Shown piece after piece: positions 6,977 to 15,917 of a stretch of DNA of 41,676 bases. The notes under the pieces were generated by a model that was not told the DNA's origin, made no database searches, and saw only the letters and a list, made by a program, of their open reading frames with translations. Position 1 is the stretch's first letter, and every line of letters starts with the position of its first letter. The stretch spans positions 1-41,676 of the forward strand of contig JAPLNM010000133.1 in the NCBI GenBank assembly GCA_026692845.1, given 5' to 3'. This stretch comes from Planctomycetota bacterium (GTDB lineage Bacteria; Planctomycetota; Planctomycetia; Pirellulales; Pirellulaceae). A program made the translations under genes and the position numbers.

Positions 6977-8110
6977 ATGGCAAGAGAAAGTTCTTCCGAG
7001 GGCCGAGGCTATCCGCCCGATTCGGTGCGATTGGCCGAAGGGGCTTATCAGGCGCTCGAGCAGTTTCAGAAACAATCCTCGGGCGGCTCCGAGGCCGGCT
7101 TGGGTGAATCGGTCGAACCGCAGCGGTCTGTTTCGCAGGGTGTGCATTGGATACGCCGGTGGAAGCTTCCGATCGTCTTATTGGTTGCGTCGGTTTTATC
7201 GATGACCTGGGCGGGGCTGACGATGTGGTCGCCGGTCGAAACGATCGAAGCGGCGTTTTACGATGGATCTTTGTTTGATGTTCGTCGCAGTATTTTGTCG
7301 AACTGGTTTCCTGGACTTGTGTTTTCTTTGGCGCTTACGGCCATTTTAGGGGCCCACGAGTTGGGTCACTACATTGCGACGAAGCTTTATGGGATACGAT
7401 CGACCCCTCCATTGTTTATACCGTTTCCGATCAGTCCGATCGGTACCTGCGGCGCGGTGATTTTGATGGATGGAAAGCAAGCCGATCGCAAGCAGATTTT
7501 CGACATAGGCATCGCGGGCCCGTTGGCCGGATTGTTGGTTGCGATTCCGGTTGCGTTTGCTGGATTGCTGATCGATTTACCGATGCGTTCTGGGGGTGTA
7601 GCCTCGTACACATTTGGTCAACCGCTGTTGATTCAGGGGTTGCAGGCGGTGCTTCAGGAGACGTCGGCCGTGACGTTGACACCTCCCCCGAAGTCACCCT
7701 TTGAGTGGATGGGGGGCAGTACGGCTTGGGTTTCGGGTATTCAAAACATCGACATGAATCCGTTGCTTATGGCCGCTTGGGTTGGTTTATTGGTCACAGG
7801 ATTGAACATGATCCCGATCAGCCAGCTCGACGGGGGGCATGTTATTTTCGGGTTGATGGGGCCAGGCTCGCATGTGTTTTCAAAGTTGGCTTACTTTGCA
7901 TGCATCGCTTATGTTCTTTTTAGTATTTTGGTATTTGGTCAAGGTTTGTTTGTGTTGATGTTGGTGTTGGTGACCTTGATGGGGATCAAGCATCCGCCGA
8001 GTCGCAACGACGAGGTGAGCTTAGGTGGGTTTCGTCAGGTGTTAGGATGGTTGACGTTGAGTTTGCCATTGCTGTGCATTCCGTTGCGACCGATCACGAT
8101 GGTGATGTAG
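6977..8110 (+). CDS. Site-2 protease (peptidase M50) family membrane protein
   Basis: A 377-residue integral membrane zinc metalloprotease of the site-2 protease type, which cleaves substrates inside the membrane. The zinc motif HELGH is at residues 127-131 in a membrane helix, and the second active-site motif, NMIPISQLDGGH, is at 277-288. The segment IPFPISPIGTCGAVI (148-162) resembles the chloroplast/cyanobacterial EGY-like branch. The first 60 residues are polar, then come several membrane segments (about 64-85, 112-135, 176-200, 262-282, 303-335, 353-370). There is no PDZ domain. It directly follows the sigma-like gene and precedes a small membrane protein gene by 11 bases. In other bacteria such proteases release membrane-held regulators; a link to the neighbouring sigma-like protein is inference. 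Confidence 0.9.
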   Translation: MARESSSEGRGYPPDSVRLAEGAYQALEQFQKQSSGGSEAGLGESVEPQRSVSQGVHWIRRWKLPIVLLVASVLSMTWAGLTMWSPVETIEAAFYDGSLFDVRRSILSNWFPGLVFSLALTAILGAHELGHYIATKLYGIRSTPPLFIPFPISPIGTCGAVILMDGKQADRKQIFDIGIAGPLAGLLVAIPVAFAGLLIDLPMRSGGVASYTFGQPLLIQGLQAVLQETSAVTLTPPPKSPFEWMGGSTAWVSGIQNIDMNPLLMAAWVGLLVTGLNMIPISQLDGGHVIFGLMGPGSHVFSKLAYFACIAYVLFSILVFGQGLFVLMLVLVTLMGIKHPPSRNDEVSLGGFRQVLGWLTLSLPLLCIPLRPITMVM

Positions 8111-8121
8111 CTTAGTGCCGT

Positions 8122-8781
8122 ATGACATCGATTTTACTACGTCGAAAAAGTAGCGTCAGCCGCAACGTCGTGCTGTTTGCTGTAGGGGCATCGGCTTTTG
8201 CATTTTTTTGCTCGGCGTTGACGGCTTATGATGACGTTGCCTATTCGGGGCTACATCAGTTTTCGTTAGCGCTGATGCTGTTGTCTTTTTTGGGGGTAAT
8301 TGCAGCGGTCTTTTCCAATCGAACTTCCAACGAAATGAAATTCAGGATAGATGCGACCGGCGAGGTGACTGCCGATGGCAGGAAGATCCATCGAGTCCTA
8401 GAGAGTCGATTTGAGAATTTCATCCACATGGGGTCCTCGGGTGATAGCCAGGAATCCAAGGCAGCGATTCGGGTGCTTGGGAAGCTTAGCCGTCAGCGTC
8501 GCGAGCGGATTTTCGTGGCGGTTGTTCGCAACACGTTGGTCGATTTGGATCTCCTTTCGGAACTCAGTCAGCTCCCGAACTTGGTCGTGATCGACATTCA
8601 GGGATGCCCAGTGGATGCCGATGCCTGGTCGGAGTTTGCTTACTTTGATCGGCTCAAGTACTTGGCGGTTTTCGGGGCGATAGAGGCGCATAGAGAGCGG
8701 GACTTGTATTATTCCTTTCCTGAGGTCAAAGCGATCCTCGAGCCGGTCCTGTTGGTGCATTCATCGCCCGATACGGTATAG
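8122..8781 (+). CDS. Small membrane protein with a cytosolic-type C-terminal domain, function unknown
   Basis: A 219-residue protein I do not recognise. Two hydrophobic segments (about residues 15-35 and 45-65) form a hairpin anchor. The C-terminal part contains a leucine-rich stretch (LVDLDLLSELSQLPNLVVIDIQGC) that could be one or two leucine-rich-repeat-like units followed by a partly helical tail. It starts with ATG 11 bases after the site-2 protease stop and is followed after 42 bases by the FG-GAP protein, so it likely belongs to the same transcript. It may be a partner or substrate of the neighbouring protease, but nothing in the sequence proves this. Confidence 0.75.
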   Translation: MTSILLRRKSSVSRNVVLFAVGASAFAFFCSALTAYDDVAYSGLHQFSLALMLLSFLGVIAAVFSNRTSNEMKFRIDATGEVTADGRKIHRVLESRFENFIHMGSSGDSQESKAAIRVLGKLSRQRRERIFVAVVRNTLVDLDLLSELSQLPNLVVIDIQGCPVDADAWSEFAYFDRLKYLAVFGAIEAHRERDLYYSFPEVKAILEPVLLVHSSPDTV

Positions 8782-8823
8782 AATAGGGTCTTTGGATCCT
8801 TTGCTCTTCGGGTTTCTTTTTAA

Positions 8824-11800
8824 GTGTCAAAGCAACGTTCCTCTCGGTGGTTCTTGGGTGGTTGGGGATTGCTGGCCCTGTGTGCGATCCTGGGGTTGAT
8901 CCTGGGCGTCTACTATGGGTTAAGCGGCCTGCGGTCGGGTTTTTTCGCCAGGAGGGCTGGCGATGGCCAATCCGGGGACTCTTTGCAGGGGAGTCGATTC
9001 GAGAAACTCGTTCGGGCCGCCTCGTTGCTCGAGAACGTGCAATACGATCAAGCCCTTGCGGCGTACAACGAGTTGGCAGAGAAGGACCGAAGTGTCTCGG
9101 TGTTGCGGAATCGAGCGATCGCATCGTTAGCGAACGTCAAATACAACATCGACTTGGCGCAGGACCCGAAGAACGATGTCGAGGGCATCCGAGGTCGCTT
9201 ACCGGGTCTATTCGAACAATCTTCCAGCGCGATTTCCGAATACATGCGCGTCGCGCCCGACGATCCGATCGCTTGCCAATTGAGTGTTTTGAGGGACGCC
9301 CGTTGGATAGCGGTTCTGGCAGCGGCCAATCCGATCATCGCCGATGAGGAGCAAGCCAATTTGCTCAAGAAGCTAGAGCGATTCGTCGAGCAGTTCCCGG
9401 GAAATGCATTCTTGGCGACGCAGTACAACAATTCGGCCGAAGCGATGAGCGCCGTAGAGCCAGAAGTACTTCAGAAGACCGTCGGACCGCTCCGGAGTGC
9501 TTACGAAGCCAACCCGAGAAACATCTATTTGTTGTGTTTGCTCGTGCAGCGGTTGGTGCAGTTGAAGGATCCGGCAGTGCTTGGGTATGTCGAGCCTCTT
9601 GCGAAGTTGCTCGAACCCTTCGAGTGGAAGTGGAAGATGGAGCGAAGGCCGAAGGATCTCGGGGATTTGCGACGAGCCTTGGAGGTTGGCAAGCAGGATC
9701 TTGATGGTGCGATGTCGATCCTGATCGGTTGGGTTGGGGAGGCCAAGGCAACCGAGGGTAGTTTGGTAGACGCACGGAGCATCGACGTGAACGAATTGGC
9801 GTTTTTGGATCTTCGTGACGTTCAGGCGATTCTGCAGGATCGCACCACGCAAGGAGCCAAGATTCCATCGAGTCCGGTCCAGAGCCTAGTGCTAGACGTC
9901 CCGGGAAGCCAAGGGGCACGGTTTTTTGATTGGGATGTCGATACGCGGCCCGAGGTCCTGGTTTGGACCCAAACGGAACTGCAATTAGGACAAGCTGACT
10001 TGAAGGGCAATTGGAGCGAGCTTGCACAGCTTCGACTCCCCTGGCCTATCCTCGGATTGCTCCCTGCGGACTTGTTTTCGGTTGACGCCCATCGAGGGAC
10101 CCCTGCGCCTCGGGATGCCGAAACGATGGACCCTCAAAAACAGCTTCAAGCCTCTGTGCGGCATGAAACGATTCGGGATTTGTTGTTGTATGGAGACCAA
10201 GGGATCCAGATCGTTCAGATCGGTCCAATTCTAGATGGCAAGCCGACATGGACGCTGTTGGACGAATCGGTCGGATTATCGGACCTCAAGGAAGTCACGG
10301 CCGTAGCGCCGATCGACTGGGAATCCGATGGCGACTTGGATTTGGTGATCATTGCGCAGGGCAAGTTGGTTCTCAGGGAGAATCGAGGGAACCGCATGTT
10401 TCAGGAGGCAAGCGGTTTTAGCATGCTTCCGGATCCGTCGCGAACGGCGATGAGTTTGGCTGCAGCGGACATCGATCGGGATGTGGATTTGGACATGGTC
10501 GTATCGTTCAAAGATGGGCTCGGTGTGATGGAAAATATCCAGCATGGTCAGTTTCGTTTTCGCGAGCTTGTCGATTCGGATGGGAAGTCATCGTTTGGGC
10601 CGGCCGGATCGCTAGCTATTGCCGAGTTGAACAATGATTACTCGTGGGATTTGGTGTTAGGGGGTGCTGATTCCGACTCGAAAGCTATTTTCACTGCGAC
10701 CGATTACAAGACTGGAGCGGTGAGGTTTGTGCGGCAGGGAGGTTTGTGTCGTGAGCCTGCCAAGATCGTCACTGGCGATTGGAATAACGATTCGAGGATC
10801 GACGTGTTGGCGAGCACGGCCAGTGGGGTTCGGTTGTGTTTGAACCAGGGGGATGGAAGTTTTTCGGTGGTCCCATGGTCCCAGCTTGCAAGCCCCCTTG
10901 AGACGATCCCCCCGATCGGCCTTGGGGATATCGATTCGGACGGTTGGCTCGAAGCGATCGGCATTGAGGAGGGGAAGCCCAAGTTGTTTTTTTCCGATTC
11001 TCGGCTTGAGAATCGGTATATGGTTTACCGGGTCAAGGGGATATCGGACCCCAACGGAGGCGGCCGCAACAATCAATATGCGGTGGGTTCGACGATGGAG
11101 GTCTTTGGGCCGTTTGGATATCAGGCCAGGATCATCGAAGACGATTCGGTCCACTTTGGTCTTGGGCAGGCCCAGGCGTATTCGCTCCGAACGATCTTCG
11201 TCAATGGGTTAACCCAAGGCATCATCGATCCGAGGTCCAACGAGGTACTTGAAGAAAAGCAGGTACTGATCGGTTCGTGTCCATTTCTCTATGGATGGGA
11301 TGGCACTCGATGGGTATTGGCAACCGACTTGCTCTGGAACGCGCCGTTGGGTTTGCAGGTGGCCAAGGGTAAGGTGCTTGCGGATCGTCGATGGGAGTAT
11401 TTATCGGTCGATGGGGCGACGATGAAGCCTAAGGATGGCTACTACGAGTTGCGGATCACCGAGGAGCTCTGGGAGACTGCCTATTTCGATCATTTGGCGT
11501 TGTTGGCCGTCGACCACCCTGCCGATAGCCAGTGGTATTCGAATGAAAAAGTTGGTCCAGGGGCGATCGCCCAGCCGAGCCTCTGGGGGTATCAAGCCAC
11601 CGAGGAAGCCTTATCGGTCAAGGATTCGCGTGGCAGGGATTGGATCAACGAGGTGCGAGACAAGGACGGGGTTTATGCGATCGCGTTTGAGAAGCAATTC
11701 AAGCAGGGGTTGGTCGAAGCGAGCTATTTGGAGATCGATTTCGGAACGATCGACACGACCCGAGGGGCGCAACTGGTCCTGACCGGCTGGATCTATCCGA

Positions 11801-12636
11801 CCGACACGTCGCTGAACATTCACATCGATCAAAACAAGGATTTGGAGTTGCCCAAGCCTTTGTCGCTCTGGACGGTCGATGCTGCGGGAGAATTTCGCGA
11901 GACGGTTCCGTTTACGGGATTTCCGGGGGGGAAACCCAAGACGATCGTCGTACCGCTCGAGGGGTTGTTTGCAAGCAAAGACCACCGGATACGTTTGGCT
12001 TATTCGAGCCAAATCTATTGGGATCAGATCCGCTTAGGGTATGGGGGATCGATACCGATCAGCGCCGCAGACAACCCGCAGCGCCCGATGGTTCTCGCGT
12101 CGAACGATGGGAAATCGCTCGCCGAAGTTTCTTTAAAATGGCTGACGCTTGAGTCGGCGGATTTGCATTACAGAGGATTTAGTCGGGAGTTGCCCAGAAC
12201 GCGTCACGAGCCCCACTGGTACGATTATCAGTCGGTTTCCGATCAGGCCGCATGGCCTCCATTGCGTGGCAAGTTCACTCGTTACGGAGATGTCGATTCT
12301 TTATTGGGTTTCAACGACGATCTGTTGGTCGTCTTGGGGCCAGGAGATGAAATGGTCGTTCGCTTCGAGATCCCTAAAGAGCCGATTCCCGAGGGATGGG
12401 TTCGGGATTTCGTCCTGCATTCGGTTGGCTGGGATAAGGATGCTGCGATGAATACGCTCGAGGGTCAAAGCAGTTTGCCTTTGCCCTTTTCGAAGATGAG
12501 TCAATATCCGCCAGGAATTGAGGATCGTCAGGAGGCGGGCCGGGTCGGGCGGATGCATGAGAAAACCTTGACCCGGGAGCAAAGCCCCGAAGGGTTTTGG
12601 AAGCGATCCCCTGCTGGGAGTGTCGGCAGACAGTAG
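8824..12636 (+). CDS. Large membrane-anchored FG-GAP (VCBS) repeat and ASPIC/UnbV-domain protein
   Basis: A 1270-residue protein starting at GTG 8824, with an N-terminal membrane anchor or uncleaved signal (about residues 9-35). Residues about 55-330 are helical and TPR-like. From about 365 to 720 there are several FG-GAP/VCBS calcium-binding-type units, seen as D-W/I-D-x-D-G/N-x-x-D motifs near 497, 548, 651 and 701. An ASPIC/UnbV-like segment follows (about 745-800, with VHFGLG). The remaining 470 residues are a beta-rich region with no motif I can name. Such proteins are abundant in planctomycetes and are presumed to act at the cell surface or in the periplasm; ligands are unknown. A 14-bp tandem repeat begins at its stop codon. 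Confidence 0.85.
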   Translation: MSKQRSSRWFLGGWGLLALCAILGLILGVYYGLSGLRSGFFARRAGDGQSGDSLQGSRFEKLVRAASLLENVQYDQALAAYNELAEKDRSVSVLRNRAIASLANVKYNIDLAQDPKNDVEGIRGRLPGLFEQSSSAISEYMRVAPDDPIACQLSVLRDARWIAVLAAANPIIADEEQANLLKKLERFVEQFPGNAFLATQYNNSAEAMSAVEPEVLQKTVGPLRSAYEANPRNIYLLCLLVQRLVQLKDPAVLGYVEPLAKLLEPFEWKWKMERRPKDLGDLRRALEVGKQDLDGAMSILIGWVGEAKATEGSLVDARSIDVNELAFLDLRDVQAILQDRTTQGAKIPSSPVQSLVLDVPGSQGARFFDWDVDTRPEVLVWTQTELQLGQADLKGNWSELAQLRLPWPILGLLPADLFSVDAHRGTPAPRDAETMDPQKQLQASVRHETIRDLLLYGDQGIQIVQIGPILDGKPTWTLLDESVGLSDLKEVTAVAPIDWESDGDLDLVIIAQGKLVLRENRGNRMFQEASGFSMLPDPSRTAMSLAAADIDRDVDLDMVVSFKDGLGVMENIQHGQFRFRELVDSDGKSSFGPAGSLAIAELNNDYSWDLVLGGADSDSKAIFTATDYKTGAVRFVRQGGLCREPAKIVTGDWNNDSRIDVLASTASGVRLCLNQGDGSFSVVPWSQLASPLETIPPIGLGDIDSDGWLEAIGIEEGKPKLFFSDSRLENRYMVYRVKGISDPNGGGRNNQYAVGSTMEVFGPFGYQARIIEDDSVHFGLGQAQAYSLRTIFVNGLTQGIIDPRSNEVLEEKQVLIGSCPFLYGWDGTRWVLATDLLWNAPLGLQVAKGKVLADRRWEYLSVDGATMKPKDGYYELRITEELWETAYFDHLALLAVDHPADSQWYSNEKVGPGAIAQPSLWGYQATEEALSVKDSRGRDWINEVRDKDGVYAIAFEKQFKQGLVEASYLEIDFGTIDTTRGAQLVLTGWIYPTDTSLNIHIDQNKDLELPKPLSLWTVDAAGEFRETVPFTGFPGGKPKTIVVPLEGLFASKDHRIRLAYSSQIYWDQIRLGYGGSIPISAADNPQRPMVLASNDGKSLAEVSLKWLTLESADLHYRGFSRELPRTRHEPHWYDYQSVSDQAAWPPLRGKFTRYGDVDSLLGFNDDLLVVLGPGDEMVVRFEIPKEPIPEGWVRDFVLHSVGWDKDAAMNTLEGQSSLPLPFSKMSQYPPGIEDRQEAGRVGRMHEKTLTREQSPEGFWKRSPAGSVGRQ

Positions 12637-12674
12637 ACTATCTACCGTAGACTATCTACCGTAGACAATCTATC
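12633..12674. repeat. 14-bp self-complementary tandem repeat, three copies
   Basis: Two exact copies of GTAGACTATCTACC (12633-12646 and 12647-12660) and one diverged copy (12661-12674). Each copy can fold on itself (GTAGA/TCTAC). The array starts over the stop codon of the FG-GAP gene and lies about 70 bases before cobA-hemD. Confidence 0.92.
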
Positions 12675-12744
12675 GTGGGAACCGAAGATTGCAGTGGGGC
12701 CAATGAGGATGGGCGTCGAAGCGTCATAGGATGGGCTTGAGAGG

Positions 12745-14280
12745 ATGAGTGTGCGAGTGTACTTGGTTGGAGCTGGACCGGGAGATCCCGAGCTGCTGAC
12801 GCTTGGGGCGAAACGGGTGATCGAGCGGGCCGAAGTGATCCTTTACGATGGGTTGATCAATGAGCAGATTCTGGCGTTTGCTTCGGCTAGTTGTGAGCGG
12901 ATATGCGTTGGTAAGCGAGGCAATGGGGGGGCTTGGACGCAACCTCAAATCGACGACTTGATCGTCAAGGTTGCTCGCGAGGGCCGGAGGGTTGTGCGAC
13001 TCAAAGGTGGGGACACGGCGGTATTTGCAAGGACAGCCGAGGAGGTCGAGCGGCTCGAGGCCGAGGGGATCGCCTATCGGATCGTTCCAGGATTGACCGC
13101 AGCGCTTGCCGTGAGCGCGTATACAGGGATACCGCTTACGCATCGCGACTGGAGTTCAGGGGTTGCGATCCTTGCAGCTCAGTTGCAGAATCACGATGGA
13201 GAATCGGAGGCCGAGGACCAGCTTGACTGGGAGGCCTTGGCTCGCTTTCCTGGAACTTTGGTTTTGTACATGGCGATCGGCTCGGCGTCGAGTTGGAGTA
13301 AGAAACTCATCGCGTCAGGCAAACCGATGAGCACACCGGTGGCTTTGGTCCGCAGGTGCAGTTGGCCGGATCAGGAGGTTCTCGAGTGCGAACTTCGGAG
13401 CGTGTCCGAGACACTCGGTTTGAACCCGCAATTCACAGCGCCTGTGATCTGTATCATCGGACCGGTGGTGCGGCTTAAGTCTAAAGCCGCATCGCCTTTG
13501 CCTTTGAATCCCATCACGGTGATTGTTTCGAGTCCTGAGGCGCAAGCCCATCGGTTGGCCGACATGCTACGACCGCTTGGCGTCTCGGTATGGGTTCGTC
13601 CTGCGATGCTGATCGAGGGTGCAGGACCCGGAGGGATCGATGGGGCGATCGACGAACTCGAACGGACCGATTGGATCGTGTTTTCCAGTCGCTATGGAGT
13701 GAAGTATTTCATGGAGCGGCTGTTTGAACGTGGGGGTGACTCCCGAGCGTTCGGAAAGGTGCGGATTGCGAGTGTCGGCCGGGCGACGGATGAAGCGTTG
13801 CGAGAATTCGGATTGCGATCCGATTGGACACCCAAGTTGGACCAGGGAGCCGAGGCATTGCTTTTGGATTGGTTGCCTGAGGTCCGCGGTAGCCGGGTGC
13901 TGTTGGTGCGTACGGCTGAGGGTAGTGAGATTCTCAGAGACCGACTTGTCTCATCGGTTTCGAAGTTGCATAGCGTGGATATTTATAAGCAGTGCCCGGT
14001 CTTGGGTTGGCAAGATATGGATGCGATTCGAGCTAAGATCGTCGTCGGATATCAGTCAGGGCGAAGGGTTTGGATGACTGCGACGAGCAGCAACTTAGCA
14101 AGGGCCACTTGGGGGTTGTTAGGTCGAGAGTCCGGTTTGGTGCGATGGTTAGCGATATCGCCTGGTGTAGCCGAGGTGTTGCGAGGTTTGGGGTGCGATC
14201 AAGAGAATATCTTGGTGGCTCAACAGGCTACTTATGAGTCGATGTGTCGTGCGATTGCGGTTGCTGAGTCGATTGGATGA
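12745..14280 (+). CDS. cobA-hemD: Fused uroporphyrinogen-III C-methyltransferase / uroporphyrinogen-III synthase
   Basis: A 511-residue fusion. Residues 1 to about 250 are a SUMT (CobA) domain: it opens with VYLVGAGPGDPELLTL and has VVRLKGGDTAVFAR, a GIPLTHRD motif and the typical C-terminal ITGPVV-like segment (ICIIGPVV). This domain methylates uroporphyrinogen III to precorrin-2 for sirohaem or cobalamin. Residues about 255-505 are a HemD domain: DWIVFSSRYGVKYF, RIASVGRATDEAL and RVLLVRTAEG are family-like; it closes hydroxymethylbilane to uroporphyrinogen III. The fusion is known from several phyla. ATG at 12745. The gene ends 20 bases before a strong terminator. No other haem or cobalamin gene is in the window. 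Confidence 0.93.
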   Translation: MSVRVYLVGAGPGDPELLTLGAKRVIERAEVILYDGLINEQILAFASASCERICVGKRGNGGAWTQPQIDDLIVKVAREGRRVVRLKGGDTAVFARTAEEVERLEAEGIAYRIVPGLTAALAVSAYTGIPLTHRDWSSGVAILAAQLQNHDGESEAEDQLDWEALARFPGTLVLYMAIGSASSWSKKLIASGKPMSTPVALVRRCSWPDQEVLECELRSVSETLGLNPQFTAPVICIIGPVVRLKSKAASPLPLNPITVIVSSPEAQAHRLADMLRPLGVSVWVRPAMLIEGAGPGGIDGAIDELERTDWIVFSSRYGVKYFMERLFERGGDSRAFGKVRIASVGRATDEALREFGLRSDWTPKLDQGAEALLLDWLPEVRGSRVLLVRTAEGSEILRDRLVSSVSKLHSVDIYKQCPVLGWQDMDAIRAKIVVGYQSGRRVWMTATSSNLARATWGLLGRESGLVRWLAISPGVAEVLRGLGCDQENILVAQQATYESMCRAIAVAESIG

Positions 14281-14300
14281 GAGTTTAGGGTTATTGCATA

Positions 14301-14343
14301 AAAAAACCCCTCGGTTGCAAGGATCGCAAGCGAGGGGTTTTGA
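14301..14343. terminator. Bidirectional rho-independent terminator
   Basis: A long GC-rich stem with ACCCCTCG and TTGC on the left pairs with GCAA and CGAGGGGT on the right, flanked by an A-run on the left and a T-run on the right, so it can end transcription from both sides. It sits between cobA-hemD (plus) and the lipoprotein/DUF1559 pair (minus). Confidence 0.88.
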
Positions 14344-14395
14344 GTTGGGAGCGATCTTATGACGGAGGTTATGCGTCATCGAATCGGTTATAAAA

Positions 14396-14587
14396 CTATT
14401 GTCCAGGTGGTGGTTTGATCTTTGGGGCGGTGCCAGCCGACGAGCCGGCATCGCCTGGACCTCCACCGAGAACTTCTAGCTCGCCGGGAGCCGAGAATTT
14501 CTCAGGGGCCGTTACGGTAGTGGCATTGGAGCCGCAACCGATCAAGAAACCTAAACAAACCACACTCAGGGTCAAAAATCTAGCCAT
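14396..14587 (-). CDS. Small lipoprotein
   Basis: A 63-residue protein with a lipoprotein signal peptide: hydrophobic stretch, then the lipobox LIGC at residues 15-18 with glycine after the cysteine. The mature part is short, rich in Gly, Ala, Pro and Ser, ends KPPPGQ and has no recognisable domain. It starts 2 bases after the stop of the DUF1559 gene, so it is translationally coupled to it. Small lipoproteins often follow DUF1559 genes in planctomycetes (from memory), which suggests joint work at the envelope. Confidence 0.82.
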   Translation of the reverse strand: MARFLTLSVVCLGFLIGCGSNATTVTAPEKFSAPGELEVLGGGPGDAGSSAGTAPKIKPPPGQ

Positions 14588-14589
14588 TT

Positions 14590-15615
14590 TTATTGTTCAT
14601 CCGTTCTGGTAACAACACCTTCTGCCATCGAGGACATGTTTTGGAAAGCGACATAATCCATGCTTCGCATCACAGGTCGAACGGACCCATCGGCCAAGCC
14701 GAAGTGGATCATACCGGTGTGGTTGCTGTCGAAGGTGTACCAGTACTTGCCGTTCTGAGTTCCGTACCAGGGGTCGTGGAACTCGGTGACTTGAGGACCG
14801 CTGATCCAAGCGTGGGATCGGTTACGACCGGTTCCCTTGATGGCGTCGGCGAAACCACCGGTGACTTCACCGAACAAGAAGGTGTTCGAGGTGCCGTCGG
14901 TGATGTTTCCGTGTTTGGTCTTCGAGTTGTTGAAGAAGACCCCTTTGTATTGGTCGTAGAAGGCGATCCCGGATTGACCGAAACGGCCCGAGCTACCGAG
15001 GTAGTTCGTACGTCCGAGGTTCGTCGGGGTGGTTTCCGAGTAACCAACACTTAGCAGGGTCCCGTTGTTGAAGGTTGCCAAGATGACACCCGTCGCATTG
15101 CCTGCGGCAACGTTGGAGTAAGGATCATCGCTTGGGCAAAGGAACGAGGAAATCCTGAATTGAGCTTCGTTCCAGGCCGCTGGAGCGTTACCCCAGAAAA
15201 TGTATCGGAGCTTTTCAGCGGTGGAAGTCACCGTGTTGGCGTCCGAGTCGGCAGCGATTTGACGCTTGACTTCCCATTGGCCGTAGAGTTGGTTGATTTC
15301 CAGGTGCGGGAAGAGGAAGACCAAGTGACCGATGTAGGTCCGACGGTCCATCTGGATGCCTGCGAGGCTACCGCCCCAAGCGATGTTGTTAGCGCCTACG
15401 TATCCTGGTGGAAATCGTTTGACGCTAGACTCGAAGTTGTGAGCTGCCAATCCCAATTGCTTGAGATTGTTCTGGCATTGCATCCGACGAGCTGCTTCGC
15501 GGGCAGCTTGGACTGCTGGCAAGAGCAATCCTACGAGGATGCCAATGATCGCGATGACGACCAAGAGTTCAACGAGCGTGAACCCCTTCTGGTGCTTAAC
15601 CATACGCTTGGACAT
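14590..15615 (-). CDS. DUF1559 family prepilin-like protein
   Basis: A 341-residue protein of the planctomycete-specific DUF1559 (SBP_bac_10-type) family. The N-terminus has a type IV pilin-like leader ([16 protein letters not shown]), cleaved between G and F by a prepilin peptidase, with the methylated-Phe and Glu5 positions conserved. It continues with [19 protein letters not shown], the family hallmark. The C-terminus has the [11 protein letters not shown] motif that closes the family domain. An AGAGGG ribosome binding site lies about 8 bases before ATG 15615. Planctomycete genomes carry many paralogues; function is thought to be an extracellular or envelope pseudopilin. Co-directional with the downstream lipoprotein. 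Confidence 0.95.
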   Translation of the reverse strand: MSKRMVKHQKGFTLVELLVVIAIIGILVGLLLPAVQAAREAARRMQCQNNLKQLGLAAHNFESSVKRFPPGYVGANNIAWGGSLAGIQMDRRTYIGHLVFLFPHLEINQLYGQWEVKRQIAADSDANTVTSTAEKLRYIFWGNAPAAWNEAQFRISSFLCPSDDPYSNVAAGNATGVILATFNNGTLLSVGYSETTPTNLGRTNYLGSSGRFGQSGIAFYDQYKGVFFNNSKTKHGNITDGTSNTFLFGEVTGGFADAIKGTGRNRSHAWISGPQVTEFHDPWYGTQNGKYWYTFDSNHTGMIHFGLADGSVRPVMRSMDYVAFQNMSSMAEGVVTRTDEQ

Positions 15616-15917
15616 AGTAAAAACCCTCTAAACAAAAATGAAAACCAAAAAAAACAGATTTATCCCGGTTGGGAAGAGGATCCGGTATTCACGCGATTTT
15701 AACCCAGCGACAATCGAAAGGAAAGTAAAAAGTTTCGGCAGACGACCAAATTAATCCAGGAAAAACGATAAAGCTCTTTTTTGGATTAGCTGGGCTAATT
15801 TTATGGCGGTTTTTTTGGGGTGACGGTGAGTTGTGGGATGACGGCAAGTGAGAGTAGGTACTCGTGGTCTCCGGCGACATCGGTGACCACGGTTGTTAGG
15901 TAGGTAGGTAGGTAGGT
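15616..15917. other. Intergenic region upstream of the DUF1559 gene
   Basis: About 300 bases without a gene between the DUF1559 start and the stop of the ABC ATPase gene, both on the minus strand. The part next to DUF1559 is A/T-rich and should hold its promoter, but I cannot fix -35 and -10 boxes. A small hairpin ATTAGC-TGG-GCTAAT lies at 15784-15798. The TAGG tandem repeat is at its right end. Confidence 0.6.
15897..15916. repeat. TAGG tetranucleotide repeat, five copies
   Basis: Five exact TAGG units directly after the stop codon of the ABC ATPase gene. Being tetranucleotide and outside the frame, it could vary in length by slippage without changing the protein. Confidence 0.93.
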
